From assembly GCA_033030425.1 (NCBI GenBank), contig JAUFSD010000022.1:1-64000 (forward strand): a stretch of 64,000 nt of DNA, read 5' to 3'. The stretch comes from Verpa conica (lineage: Eukaryota; Ascomycota; Pezizomycetes; Pezizales; Morchellaceae). The translations under genes and the position numbers were made by a program. How positions within the stretch are numbered: the first letter of the stretch is position 1; every line of letters starts with the position of its first letter. Below the pieces are notes generated by a model. It did not search any database. It was not told the origin of the DNA and saw only the letters and a list, made by a program, of their open reading frames with translations. Of the stretch, positions 23,528 to 34,017 are shown piece after piece.

Positions 23528-24385
23528 ATCTAGTACCTGCTTTATCATTGAGGGGGGGGAGTTGAGTCTTGAGGCAAGCGGGTCTTTGGCGATAACTGAA
23601 AAAATGTATACGGCCTTAGAGGATAAAGCCTTCAGATATTTCTAGTATCAGAAGGGACGTAAGACCTAGGGAGGGGGGAGGAGTTTGAGAAGACACTGCT
23701 GCTTGGGGTTACTCAAGGTTCTAGGCCACGTCATAAGATAGAGAAGGGATTAGAGCTCTTTGCTGGGGGGAGGGGCGCCGTATTCTTATACTCTGGTTGA
23801 TCTTTGCCCGGGCTCGAGTGATAGCGCATGTCCCATGGGGAGGTGGGAGAAACGGGTGGTAACCGGTGCCATGAGGAAACGTCACTTCCCCAGCAGGCGC
23901 GGTGTCGGGCACAGCGTAACGCAGCCCTAACCCGTCCCCAGCCCCCAGCCCGCGCACACCACCCGATCTCTTTACTGCACCGGGATCTTGGCCAAATGTG
24001 GTGATACATATGTGCGCGCCCTTTTGTGTAACCGTATTTTGCCAACATGGGCGGCATCAGTTTGGGTGGCAGCCTTGTGCCCGAGTTGAGATTCTCCAGA
24101 TCGATAATCGTCAGCCTTGAGCAAGGACCTAGGTCCCACCATGCAGTAGCGGTGAAGGGCCCAAAGCTTGGGTTCCGTATTTTACTTGCACCAGATACAG
24201 CCGCGTCCTTTGCAGCGCCTTTTTGATAGGTATCTAGTCTATTAAGCAATAATCGCGGCTCCATAGGTAGCCTTGCATGAGTTGGCCTCGCTTCAAGAGC
24301 GAGCCTATTTCTTCCTATATAAGACCTATCCCGCGACAAAAGTCAAGATACCCGGAAAATCTCATCAATACCTGTCACCAGAGAG
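23528..24385. promoter_or_regulatory. Divergent intergenic region, pair 1
   Basis: 858 bp between the starts of the Clr5-type gene (leftward) and the AAA ATPase gene (rightward), so it presumably holds both promoters. It is more GC-rich than its surroundings, which explains a long minus-strand frame (23731-24339) that has no domain and that I do not call a gene. It contains the motif CGCCCTTTTGTGTAACCGTA at 24017-24036, which resembles sequences in the second pair's intergenic region. Confidence 0.6.
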
Positions 24386-27192
24386 ATGGCTCACTTTTCC
24401 CAGTCACCCCAGTCACCCCAGCCCTCCAGCAGTAGCGATAGTAGTGTACACTACCAACCTCAAGTTTCTATAGCAGCACCGGAATATATTGAACGAGTTG
24501 ACCATATGTAAGCATTGAGATGTCCCTTTACTCTTTTCGTATTCTAGCTGTTTATTAGATATGCTACTTTATATACATAGACTAATTTTGGTAGTTACTC
24601 CAAGTAAGTAGGCCGAATACCACGGGGAGTGAGTCTAACATGTTGGTGATCAAGCACGGAAAATAAATGGGTAATTGTCCCATCTACTGATAGGAATATC
24701 TACCGCGATACGGATAAGGGACTAGCGTTTGTTGCCCGAAGAGAGTTCAACACCGAGGGTGTATACCTCCATACTGCTCTAGTTATAGAGTCAAAGCACC
24801 TTGGGGAAGTCATTAATATCGTCCTACGTGATGTAGATGGTATAGGTCCCATCGGAAAGTCCTCAGAGGTATAAGAAGATTATCTATCGTGATTAATGTA
24901 ACAGTAAGGTATAATTGTAATTTGCTAACTTTTAGGTAGGTCGACACTCATATTCTCTATCATTATTTGGATTCGTTTAGGGATTTTGATACCAGTCACT
25001 ACAGCGAGTCACCAGTAATGTCAACAATGGACGACCGAGGGTTTCAATTATACGCCAAGCACCTCGATACACTTATTTCGTTTCTTGAGTATGAACACAG
25101 TACCGACCAGACTTTAGCCGAACAGTTGCTTAGTTACAGCCCACCTCACATAACATTTGATCTGCTTTGGTTCATATTCAAGCCAAACACACTTATCATG
25201 GAAAAAGGTAATAGAGCAAGGCCAGGGGACTCCCTATACCAGACCCGGTACGCACAAAAGAGCTCGGAATTCAAATTATATTCAAAGTCTATACGCTTTG
25301 ATGGCGAACTGCTAGGCTTTGTGTCTACCGGGCCTCTCGAAATTCCACGCTTCAAAGGGTCTAAACCGGTTGCACAGCTTCCATATTTTCCATTCAAGTT
25401 CGGACCTTCATATATGGCGATTAGGTCGATTCTCAAGGAACGCGGACGCAAATATGTCGATTTTTGTAGGCTAAGAAAGAAATACGTTCACTATGTTGGC
25501 ATAGTAGATACAGTTAGTAAAGGACCAGATATATCAAATGATACTTGGGATAGTATGATATTTGGCAAGGTTCGATACCCGTCACAATTACCTAACTTTT
25601 CTAGTGGCCTACATTTGCGTCAAATTGACTTATGAGAGTTCTTGTGTAGGTCAAGGTTAATGGTCGAGTGATGTTAGATCCAAAAACATATTTTATGGAG
25701 AACGATAATATTATGCCACCGGTAAAAGATCTTGGGAGTCGCTTAGATGCCCTGGAAGAGTTTGGTGTCTCAAGCCACAATGACTGGTACTCGAAGATCA
25801 ATGATACTCACTTGTTACTTTGTCCAGGAGAGATACCGGGTTTCATTATAGAACAAAAAGTGTGGGGTAAGTAATTGCGGGGTAGTAGTTGCGTTATAAT
25901 CAAAAATCCAATGCTACTTGAAACTTTCTCCTAATAGTTGATAATAGGATTCATAGCTATAGATTATATTGCAGATATCGACTGGAAGGGCAACAAGCTG
26001 GAAGATGTAGCCCTTGACAAGACCACGAAAGATATAATCAAAGGGCTCGTTGAGGAAAACAAGAGTGACGACAGGGCTACACAATTATTGGGCAACATTA
26101 TTCCAGAGAAGGGTACTGGGCTGATGATGCTTTTCACGGGCCCGCCAGGTGTTGGGAAAACTCTAACGGCTGTATTTCTCCAGCTGAAACCACTTGAATT
26201 TCTACAGGACTAACAAAGAATAGGAAGCAGTTGCAGAGGTAACTCATCGACCCCTCTACTACATCTCCGCGAATGACCTAGATCCCGATCCAGGTCGGCT
26301 GGATAAAAGGTTAGGGGAGATCCTTCGGAGGGGCTGTAAGTGGGGTGCAGTGCTCTTGCTCGATGAAGCGGACGTATTTCTTGAGCAGAGGACTAGCTTC
26401 GACGTTAAGAGAAACTCCCTAGTCCCAATCTTTCTTCGACAACTCGAATACTATACTGGGATTATTATCCTAACAAGCAACCGAGCTGACACATTCGATA
26501 AGGCGCTTGAAAGTACATACTGCTTCCCGTTATATTTTAGATTAAATAAGAAATGACTTTCCCCTAAACTTCTTTTGTGGTATATTGACTCATTTTTTGT
26601 TAAGGTCGTGTGCATTTCAAGCTCCGCTTCAGAGAATTAGACCGGAACTCCAGATTGCAAGTTTGGAAATATTTCTTAAAAGATGCACCGCAAGCTCTAT
26701 CCGATTCTGAGCTTAGTCGCATAGCAGATCTTAAGTTTAATGGCCGGATGGTAAGTTGAAAACCTATATATATCGCCTTAACCTAAGTTGAGTCGTACCT
26801 CAAATTTAATGTTACTAACTTGAACTATTGTATATCAGATTAAACACTCGGTTTCCCTTGGTCGCTCACTGGCCAAGGGGCGCAGTCAAAATTTCTCATA
26901 TAATCATATCCAGCAAGTTCTTGCCTTCGTTGACCCTACGCAACTTACGGAGCCGGCATCTCTCGCTGACGGGCTCTACTACGCCTCTCCTATTGACCCA
27001 GCAATAAGCACAGCTGCTGCTACACCAAATACAGAAGAATTTGGTACTCCTATGAATTTAGCGAGAGAGGTCGTTTACCGAGAAGGCAGGACTCCTAGAG
27101 GTCCCGGTCCAGACATGGATATGATGTATGGTATGATGGGCCCTCCTGAAGCATCCCTAAAACGGCCTGAGCTTAAGGCGCTAAGCGGATAA
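24386..27192 (+). CDS. AAA ATPase with DUF7025-like N-terminal region, 8 exons, 699 aa (pair 1)
   Basis: Exons 24386-24507, 24694-24868, 24940-25512, 25650-25866, 25948-26171, 26224-26512, 26605-26750 and 26839-27192. All junctions are GT-AG and in frame. The N-terminal half (including HYLDSFRDFD, PPHITFDLLWFIFKPNTLI and ERGRKYVDFC) matches the DUF7025-type region that precedes a single AAA module in a large fungal family. Walker A GPPGVGKT lies at 427-434 and Walker B LLLDEAD at 481-487. Sensor-1-like TSNRAD and the arginine-bearing ALESR follow. The tail after residue 582 (IKHSVSLGRSLAK) fits the C-terminal AAA lid. These ATPases are probably cytosolic remodellers of unknown substrate. The gene diverges from the broken Clr5-type gene. 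Confidence 0.85.
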
Positions 27193-29105
27193 CCCTAGAT
27201 TCCCGTATGGAGAGAGGACCAAAGAGGCCTAGGTTTATGTAGCCAAGCGAGTCGGTCTGACTACCGGGTTTTGATCTTTTCTTCTAGTATATTCCTGTAT
27301 ACCCTGGTTCACTTTTCTTGTTCTTGATCGGATTAGTTCGGTACTGGTATCAACTACCACTGGGCTATTACTTCGTATATGCTTTAATGTTGTTCTTGAG
27401 CTTACAGCTCTCAGTATTTTTGCTGTAAGTTTCTAGGAGTAATAGCTGCGGGAGAATGACTAGATTTTATAGTTATTTCTTGGCAAGGATAAAGTTTTTT
27501 GGGAGGGAGGCGATGAATGGGGGAAACGAGTAAGGAGGGGCGGGGAAACTGAGATACAAATTTTTCCATGCTCTGATCTCTGCGTTGAGCTGGTTGTTTT
27601 GTTTTGGGGGCATCTATATAGAACTATAGCTTGGCGAGTGCTAAGATCGTGCGCACAATTTTTTTGCATTATTTTACTATTATGGGCCTTCCCCCCCCTC
27701 AGATCGTATTTCCGTTAATCTAGAACTCATAGCTATTAGGGCTAGGGGTAAATTCCCATTCAGTTGCGCCTCATTTACAGGCACTAGTTATGGCCAATAA
27801 TAAAGTGTTCTTGAATAAAGTCTTTGTGATTTTTAGCCAGTCAGGGCCTACTATTTGCTAGTGATGACACTTTGACCAATAGAAAAACCAGGACTTCTCT
27901 TTGGCCCCCACGAAAAGGTCAGCTTCACCGGGCTATGGGATAAAGGTAGTTAATACCCTCAGCTAGGCAAAAAAAAGCGAAAGAAAAATGCCTCCCAGTG
28001 TAACGAGTGGCAAAAACACTGCTTCTAGGCTATTCTCAGTAAGATATTCGAGCCACACTTGTTTCCACCCCAAAGTGCAGAAGTGGATCTCACCAGTTAG
28101 TACGGTACTACAGCACTAGTAGTCCCTTTAAATTAATACAGTCCCCTGGAAAAAAAATAGTATAGTAGTAAATATATATATATATATCACATTCGACAAT
28201 AATCTTTGGTTTTTCACCTGGATCCGTTTGCTACATACACAAAGAGAATGGATTGGCAGTATAACCCCGAGAAGCTATCCTTTTGGCTATATGAGATTAA
28301 GACAAATATATATTTCTAGTAGATATAATAGCAGGACTTATTTTGTACTATATGACTAGGTTCTTCTATGGCCCTCTCTCTTCTTCCGGGTACAGGGCCA
28401 TAAAACAAGATATGTTTAGTGATAACTGTACCTTCTGTCATTTAAATTGCACAAGAAACCCACTCCAAGAAGCCCTCCTAGGGAATCGACTTTATTCTAA
28501 TTAGCTGGGAGTTGGTTCAAGGTCTTACACATCAAATAAAAACGCCGGCTAGCCATCCTCCCCACAAGGAATCTAATATTACATCTACCCGCGTACTTCC
28601 TAGATGTTCAACCAAGAGAAGCTCCTTCACTTCCACTTTACTTCCTACCCTAGTATTCCTTCGTATTAGCTCCTCGAATATTATTCCAGCGCTGATGTTG
28701 CTGTTCATCGAAACCCCATCCCTGCCAAGTCATAGCTTTATCAGATCATATAAGGGTTAGGGTTATCTCTACCTGTTTTATACTTTTTATTTTACATTAT
28801 CATCTAGGGCTATGGTAAGCCTCTTGTATAGTCGAATATCTACGCATAAAATTCTACACAGCTTCGACCGTGCCATGTAACAAAACCAGATACAAATAAA
28901 CCCAACAGATATCCGTCTTGTCTCAACATTGATATCTGGTTGATTTTCCCTCCTGCTCCAACAGTTACCCAGCGGCGGAAATTTCTTTGTTACCTATAAG
29001 CATACATGATTTGGGAAATCATATATGCTAGTGTTTTATTCGCACAGATGCTGCTCTCTCTATATATACATAGGGTAGGATCTACGCCAGCGACTAAATC
29101 CTATC
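27193..29105. other. Intergenic between the two duplicated pairs
   Basis: Convergent space between the pair 1 ATPase end and the pair 2 Clr5-type gene end. It carries a diverged repeat at 27999-28125, related to 5021-5131, and a GGGTTAGGGTT tract at 28754-28764. I see no gene. Confidence 0.55.
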
Positions 29106-31250
29106 CTATCTTCTCGCTTCATCCCTCTTTTGGTACACTTTCTCGAGAAATCTTATCCTCCTGACTGTATCCACCTGTTCACTCCCGAGAGCTCCCTTAC
29201 TAAGCTTGACCAGCTCAAGGCCAGATCTTTCAGCATAGAGCCAATTCTTTTGATCTAAGTATACATGACATAGAAAATCCAAGACCCTTAAAGTACTAGG
29301 GTGACTCTTCCCCATAATTGCCCTAGTTTCATTATGTAACCTTGAAAGATGGCCCTCGGCCTCTACCAAATTTCCACATAACCTAAAACTCTCACCAAGT
29401 TTGGTCTCAACCCTTGCCTTTTCATATTGGTTTTTTGGGTCTATCCTTTTAACACTATCCGAAATAGCAGTTTGTAGCCCCCTAGCCTCATCCACGTGCC
29501 CTTGTTTGATAAGAACTCGTACCAGGTTGCTCAACTCCGTTAAATAACAAAACTCGTTGCGATTTGTTGAATCTCGTCGAGAGGATACCAGTGTGCGAAG
29601 GTGGCGTTCCGCGTCTACCCAGTTCTTTGTGCTGATATACGTGACTGATAGAGTATTCAATGCATCCAACGTATATGGGTGCTGTTCTCCGAGAATGCGC
29701 TGCATAAGCCGATGAACATGCTCCAAAACCAAGATAACCTTGTCATTGATTTCTAGTCGTCTGGTTACATTAGCAATACTTGATACTGCTTTGAACAGAT
29801 CCTCATCCCAAAATGATTCCGAGTCTTGCTGGAGAATGAGCGTTATAACTGCCTCTAGGTGTGGGATAGCCAGTTTTGCGAACTTCCAATCTCCCCTTGG
29901 TGACGCGTGATTCAGAAAGATAGAATCACCCATCTTCGTGATTACCTCGCGCTGAGCAATGAGGGTACGTTCATCTGAAGGCAGCCGTTTTTGAAGCCAT
30001 GCCTGGAGATTTGGGGATATTGAGATGGCTTCCGGGCAAGTATCTTGTGAAGCAAGTCTGTACTGGAGGATTTTAGGCACAAATCTATCAATAACTTTTA
30101 GAAAAAACATTAGCAGTGCATTTGTGTAGAGTAAGGCACGACTTATTAGGAGAATAAGGGTAAAGTGTTACACTTACACGAACGGGAATAATTAAGGAAA
30201 CGGGAGAGAAAGCCTAATAGAATTCTGCTACCGTCTAGAAAAGAGCAGAAGAGTAGGAAGCGGTGGTGCTCATCTGACAGCATTTGTAAAGAAATCTCAA
30301 AGGTAGATGATTCTGTGTAATTCGTTACGTTGGGACTGCCCCCAAGCTTCTGTGTACATTCACTCGAAGTTTTGCGGTGAAGTTCTATGTATTCTGGTAC
30401 CGATACGCCATGGGTAGTGATGTATGCAATTGCTATTTCGATAGCCAGCGGTTGTGACTCTAGTTCTATAACAAGGGACTTTATCGAACTGGGCGCTTTT
30501 TTGAAAATGTTAGTATGCAGTCTAAGTAGTTTGCGTAGGATTGCCTATTATAATTACTTACCAGGACACGAGGTCTCTCGGATAAGACATTCAGTCCGAA
30601 AAAGGTTTGTAGCAAGCTCGAAATAGGGACAATGCGCCTCTGCCCGAGATGGTAATAAAATAACATCCCCAAATTCGTTCAGATGGCTATTCCTAGAGTC
30701 AGGGAAATAGCTTTGGATAAGGGTTTATACCCGGCTTGACTAGTTACTTACAGCGGATAAGGCCTAGTATTAGCTGTCGGAAGTAGATTACCTGCGACAG
30801 CTGCAAGCTCTGGGATAAAAGGCCCAAGGCCTATATCATCAACAGGCCGTACTAATTCCTGAGCCACCCCCTCTACGAAGGTGAAAGGGGTGGGAGATTC
30901 CGTCTGGATCCCGGTATTATTTTTGTTAGAGGGTGGTGTGCAAGATGGATCTCCGAGGCTAAGCCTTGAAGCTTGGCCTCTTGAAAGTCGCTCCAGATGC
31001 GGTAAACTGGGTTTATGACACATCTTTTTAGAAAACCCCCATTTTCTAAGACGTTTTTCGTATGCTCGTTTCCTAGTTTAGCAGGCACAGCTTATCAGTG
31101 ATAAGGTAAGGGGTGGAGGAGCCAAGACTATTACTTTGCGGCAAAACCGTACTCCCGTTGGAGGATGAGCATTACATCGTTAAGAGACTTGTCTTTGTTG
31201 ATGTACAGCTCTTCAATGCGGTCTTTTACTTGCTCCCACTTCCAGGTCAT
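29106..31250 (-). CDS. Clr5-domain / STAND-remnant / TPR-like protein, 5 exons, 614 aa (pair 2)
   Basis: Exons 31250-31135, 31072-30752, 30692-30562, 30465-30178 and 30094-29106, introns of 62, 59, 96 and 83 nt, frame kept throughout. The 96-nt intron has an exact TACTAAC branch site. Residues 1-58 are a Clr5 domain (MTWKWEQVKDRIEELY... RLRKWGFSKK), a helix-turn-helix-like module of fungal regulators and NLR-like proteins. A linker follows. SQPLAIEIAIAYI...PEYIEL resembles the GLPLAL and following helices of NB-ARC/STAND proteins, but I see no P-loop upstream. From about residue 286 the tail has TPR-like helical repeats (HPYTLDALNTLSVTY, NWVDAERHLRTLV, NLVEAEGHLSRLHNE, HPSTLRVLDFLCHVY, NWLYAERSGLELV) of the kinesin-light-chain type. 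Function unknown. It is the intact partner of the gene at 20867-23527. Confidence 0.82.
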
Positions 31251-32399
31251 GATCAATAGTGCCCAGGGGTTGTAGTCCAGATGAATTGATAAAAGTTAAG
31301 GGGGATATGGGGGCAGAAGTGATGAAGGGTGTATGGAGGATGGAGGAGTGGGGAGTGGAGAGTGGGGAGTGTGCTGGGAAAGGAAGACACGATAGGAGGC
31401 TCTTACAGGGTCACGAGAGGCTGTGGTATCCATATGCAGGAGGAGGCTCTTGAGGGTGACGACAGGTAGTGGCGTAGCTCACCCGCACCCGCACTCCACG
31501 TGGAGAGTACCGCCTTTTTGTGTAACGTGTCGTGTCGGCCGTACCGCGTTATTCTACTCAGTAGGTATTCTCTTCCCAGTCCGCCCTTATCCAAATGCGT
31601 GTTGTGGTACCCCCCTTGTTGCCTAGAACGAGCATCCACGGCACCGTCCGTACTCTAGCGTGAGATCCCCACACCCGCAACAGGCACCGCCCTTATCCCT
31701 TCTTACGCGTACTGGCCGTTTGTCCTGTTTGGCCGCCAAGCCCCAGCTAGCGTATTATTTCCCAAGAATTAGTGCGGTATGCATTGCATTCCCGGTTTGA
31801 TAACTACAGAGATATGTATTACCACCACTTGGGAATATTCTGGTACTGTCCCCAGGATGTGCATGCTCTAGCGAGGCGCTCACCGCAAAAGTAAACCGCC
31901 CTTTTGGAAATAAATATCGGTGTTTAGTCACTCTACAGAGATTCGCCGGGGATTAATGTCGCTGCTCGATATTATCCGCACTTTTCTTGTAATTTCCCGG
32001 GAATCTAAGAACTAGTTTAGTTGCCACCGCCCTTTTGCTTGATTTTCGGGATATCTAAGTAGGATTCCAGCAGCCACCGCCCTCTTACTCTATGGTACGA
32101 AGAGTGAGCTGCCCTTTTGAGGCATAAAACCCCCAAGGGGCTCCAGAAAATGTGATCCTCAGAATTGAACATCTCCTGAATATTATACAATATCGGCTCT
32201 AAAAAACGATTCACCTTTTCTCCCCTCCACGGAACATACACCTACTAGATTTCTCCTCCCATTGATACTCATTTGCTTGTTAAAAACAAATGCATTCTCA
32301 AAGAAAGCTTCAACTAGAGATTCTACTAGCATATGATAGGACTTCCAGCATCAGAAAGTAAGTAGTGACTTTATGCTAGGAGTTTGCACCGGCTTTTAA
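31251..32399. promoter_or_regulatory. Divergent intergenic region, pair 2, with recurrent ACCGCC(C/T)TTT motif
   Basis: Upstream of the intact Clr5-type gene. The word ACCGCC followed by a CTTTT/TTTTT/CTTAT tract recurs on the plus strand near 31509, 31686, 31895, 32026 and 32076, and again near 33672 and 33811 closer to the second ATPase gene. The copy at 31508-31532 (TACCGCCTTTTTGTGTAACG) is the closest match to the pair 1 motif at 24017-24036. I see no open frame with support in this stretch. Confidence 0.45.
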
Positions 32400-32909
32400 C
32401 ACAATTCTGTTCGTAGCCTCAATCAAAGTAGCAGTTCAATTCAATACAACTTGTCCGAGGCATCTTGTGGAAGCTACGCATCCACTGATCCTTTACGAAT
32501 AACGAATAAAATACAGACCGGCAGAGTATCCTCCAACGACACCCCGGATATGCCTTTGAGTACCGAGAACTTTGCTCTCGAACAGTTCCGGATGGAACTT
32601 GAGCGAGTATCACCACCGTGCCCCAGTGCACCCTTTGCAGACAGCAAAGTAGATTCCACTACGATGAGATTGTTCCGGAAAGAAAACACTTCTAAAAACG
32701 GCACCACTCTACTAGAACATGGTTCACTTGAAGGCTCCGAGTGGCAAGACCTCCTGGGATTTCTAGAGGATGAGAAAAAAAGAACACAGATTCTTCAAGA
32801 AATGGACCCAATGGGTAGATTTATAGCTTCCGATCGGAAGGAATCCCCATTTGTTATTGGGCTTAGAGAGAAGGCGGATAAGAGTTACGGAGTAGACAAG
32901 GCCGGCTAG
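32400..32909 (+). CDS. Possible small polar protein or exon, start unresolved
   Basis: An open frame of about 170 codons runs from after a stop at 32397 to TAG at 32909. It has no ATG at its left end; the first in-frame ATG is at 32550 (MPLSTENFAL), leaving 120 residues. The sequence is Ser/Thr/Glu-rich with a charged helix (WQDLLGFLEDEKKRTQIL) and ends SYGVDKAG. The composition looks coding, but no family is recognised. It may be a 3' exon whose 5' exon I cannot place, or a remnant inside the pair 2 intergenic space. Confidence 0.35.
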   Translation, partial: HNSVRSLNQSSSSIQYNLSEASCGSYASTDPLRITNKIQTGRVSSNDTPDMPLSTENFALEQFRMELERVSPPCPSAPFADSKVDSTTMRLFRKENTSKNGTTLLEHGSLEGSEWQDLLGFLEDEKKRTQILQEMDPMGRFIASDRKESPFVIGLREKADKSYGVDKAG

Positions 32910-34017
32910 GCGTTTTTGAGTGTTATTTAACATGCAACTAGAGACCAGAGGGTAGTTTTCTTGGTTCTTTTTCTGTTTCTGTTATGATTTCCGAGTCACG
33001 AGTTTATCTATAGCGCCTCGTAAAAACTGATCGTCCGATTGCCTAAATACACCAAAATCGAGTGTTTTCACACCATTACAGGACAGGTATTTATGATTCA
33101 AAATTTACAGTGCTAGCAGAGTAGATATATATACTGATGAAGACCTTATGTTTAAGGTAAGAACTCTATATATGAGACATAGGAGTAGTAGTGTAGGCTA
33201 GAAGTAGGGTAGGTTGTAAATTTGGTTGGAAAATGCCAAGACCCCATACAGATTCCAAGTCTTGGCGCTGATTTTGAGATCCACTCTACAGGAACCCCTA
33301 GAGCCCACACTACAATGAGCAGTATTTTAGAATGAGTCTAGAAATTAATTTTCCATATGGTTAAGTTCCATTATACATAACTACAAGAGAGTCCCTTGCC
33401 TAGTGTAGTGGGGAAAGTGGTTATAATATAGCTGTTTTGAGGGATATTTGGTGTGGTTTTCAATTCGGACGATGACTTATTACGAGGCGCTGTATTTGTA
33501 GTATGTTATTATTTCTACCAAGGAATCGTAGTTGATTGGGCAGGTGTTGATAAGAAGTTCCTACTTATCCCTGTATGCACTCGTGTGAGGACTAGAGTAT
33601 CCGCCTTTTTATTTAGTATCTGTTTTACCTAGCATAGGTCCATTGGCAAACCGCAGTGTCCTGTACGCATAACCGCCCTTATGTGTATCACCGTACTTTT
33701 GGCCTGATTTCGAACAGAGATATTAATTTGCGGCGCAGCGAATCAAATCGCTACCAGCAAATTTGGAGTTCTAAGACATACGGGAGATGGTGGCTTAACC
33801 TAAAGACGCGACCGCCTTTTCTCACGAGGCAAGGCAGCGACCAATATCATAGCTCTAGTGTGAAGAGCAAAACTCTTAATAACTACTTGCCAGGATACAC
33901 CATATATAAGGCCCCCCAAAATCCCTAGGAAATCAGTATCCGCAGCACTCCTCCATAAATACTCCTCTATACACACTCCCAATAGCTAGCTTTTAAACAC
34001 ATTCCACCCTACAAATT
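32910..34017. other. Intergenic upstream of the pair 2 ATPase, with dispersed repeat
   Basis: Contains the second copy of a dispersed repeat (33134-33203, related to 3301-3370). It also holds copies of the ACCGCC(C/T)TTT word at 33671 (AACCGCCCTTATGTGTATCACCGTA) and 33811. I see no supported gene. Confidence 0.45.
33134..33203. repeat. Dispersed repeat, copy 2 (pair with 3301-3370)
   Basis: TGATGAAGACCTTATGTTTA and CTATATATGAGACATAGGAG parallel the copy near 3301 in order and spacing, with scattered substitutions. Confidence 0.5.

Noticed and set aside
17000..24000. A secondary-metabolite gene cluster around the P450
   Set aside because: No synthase, terpene cyclase, transporter or cluster regulator is adjacent; the neighbours are transposon debris and the Clr5/ATPase pair.
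23731..24339. A 202-aa minus-strand frame between the Clr5-type gene and the first ATPase
   Set aside because: GC-rich promoter region, odd composition rich in Arg/His/Trp/Pro, no family, overlaps the divergent promoter.
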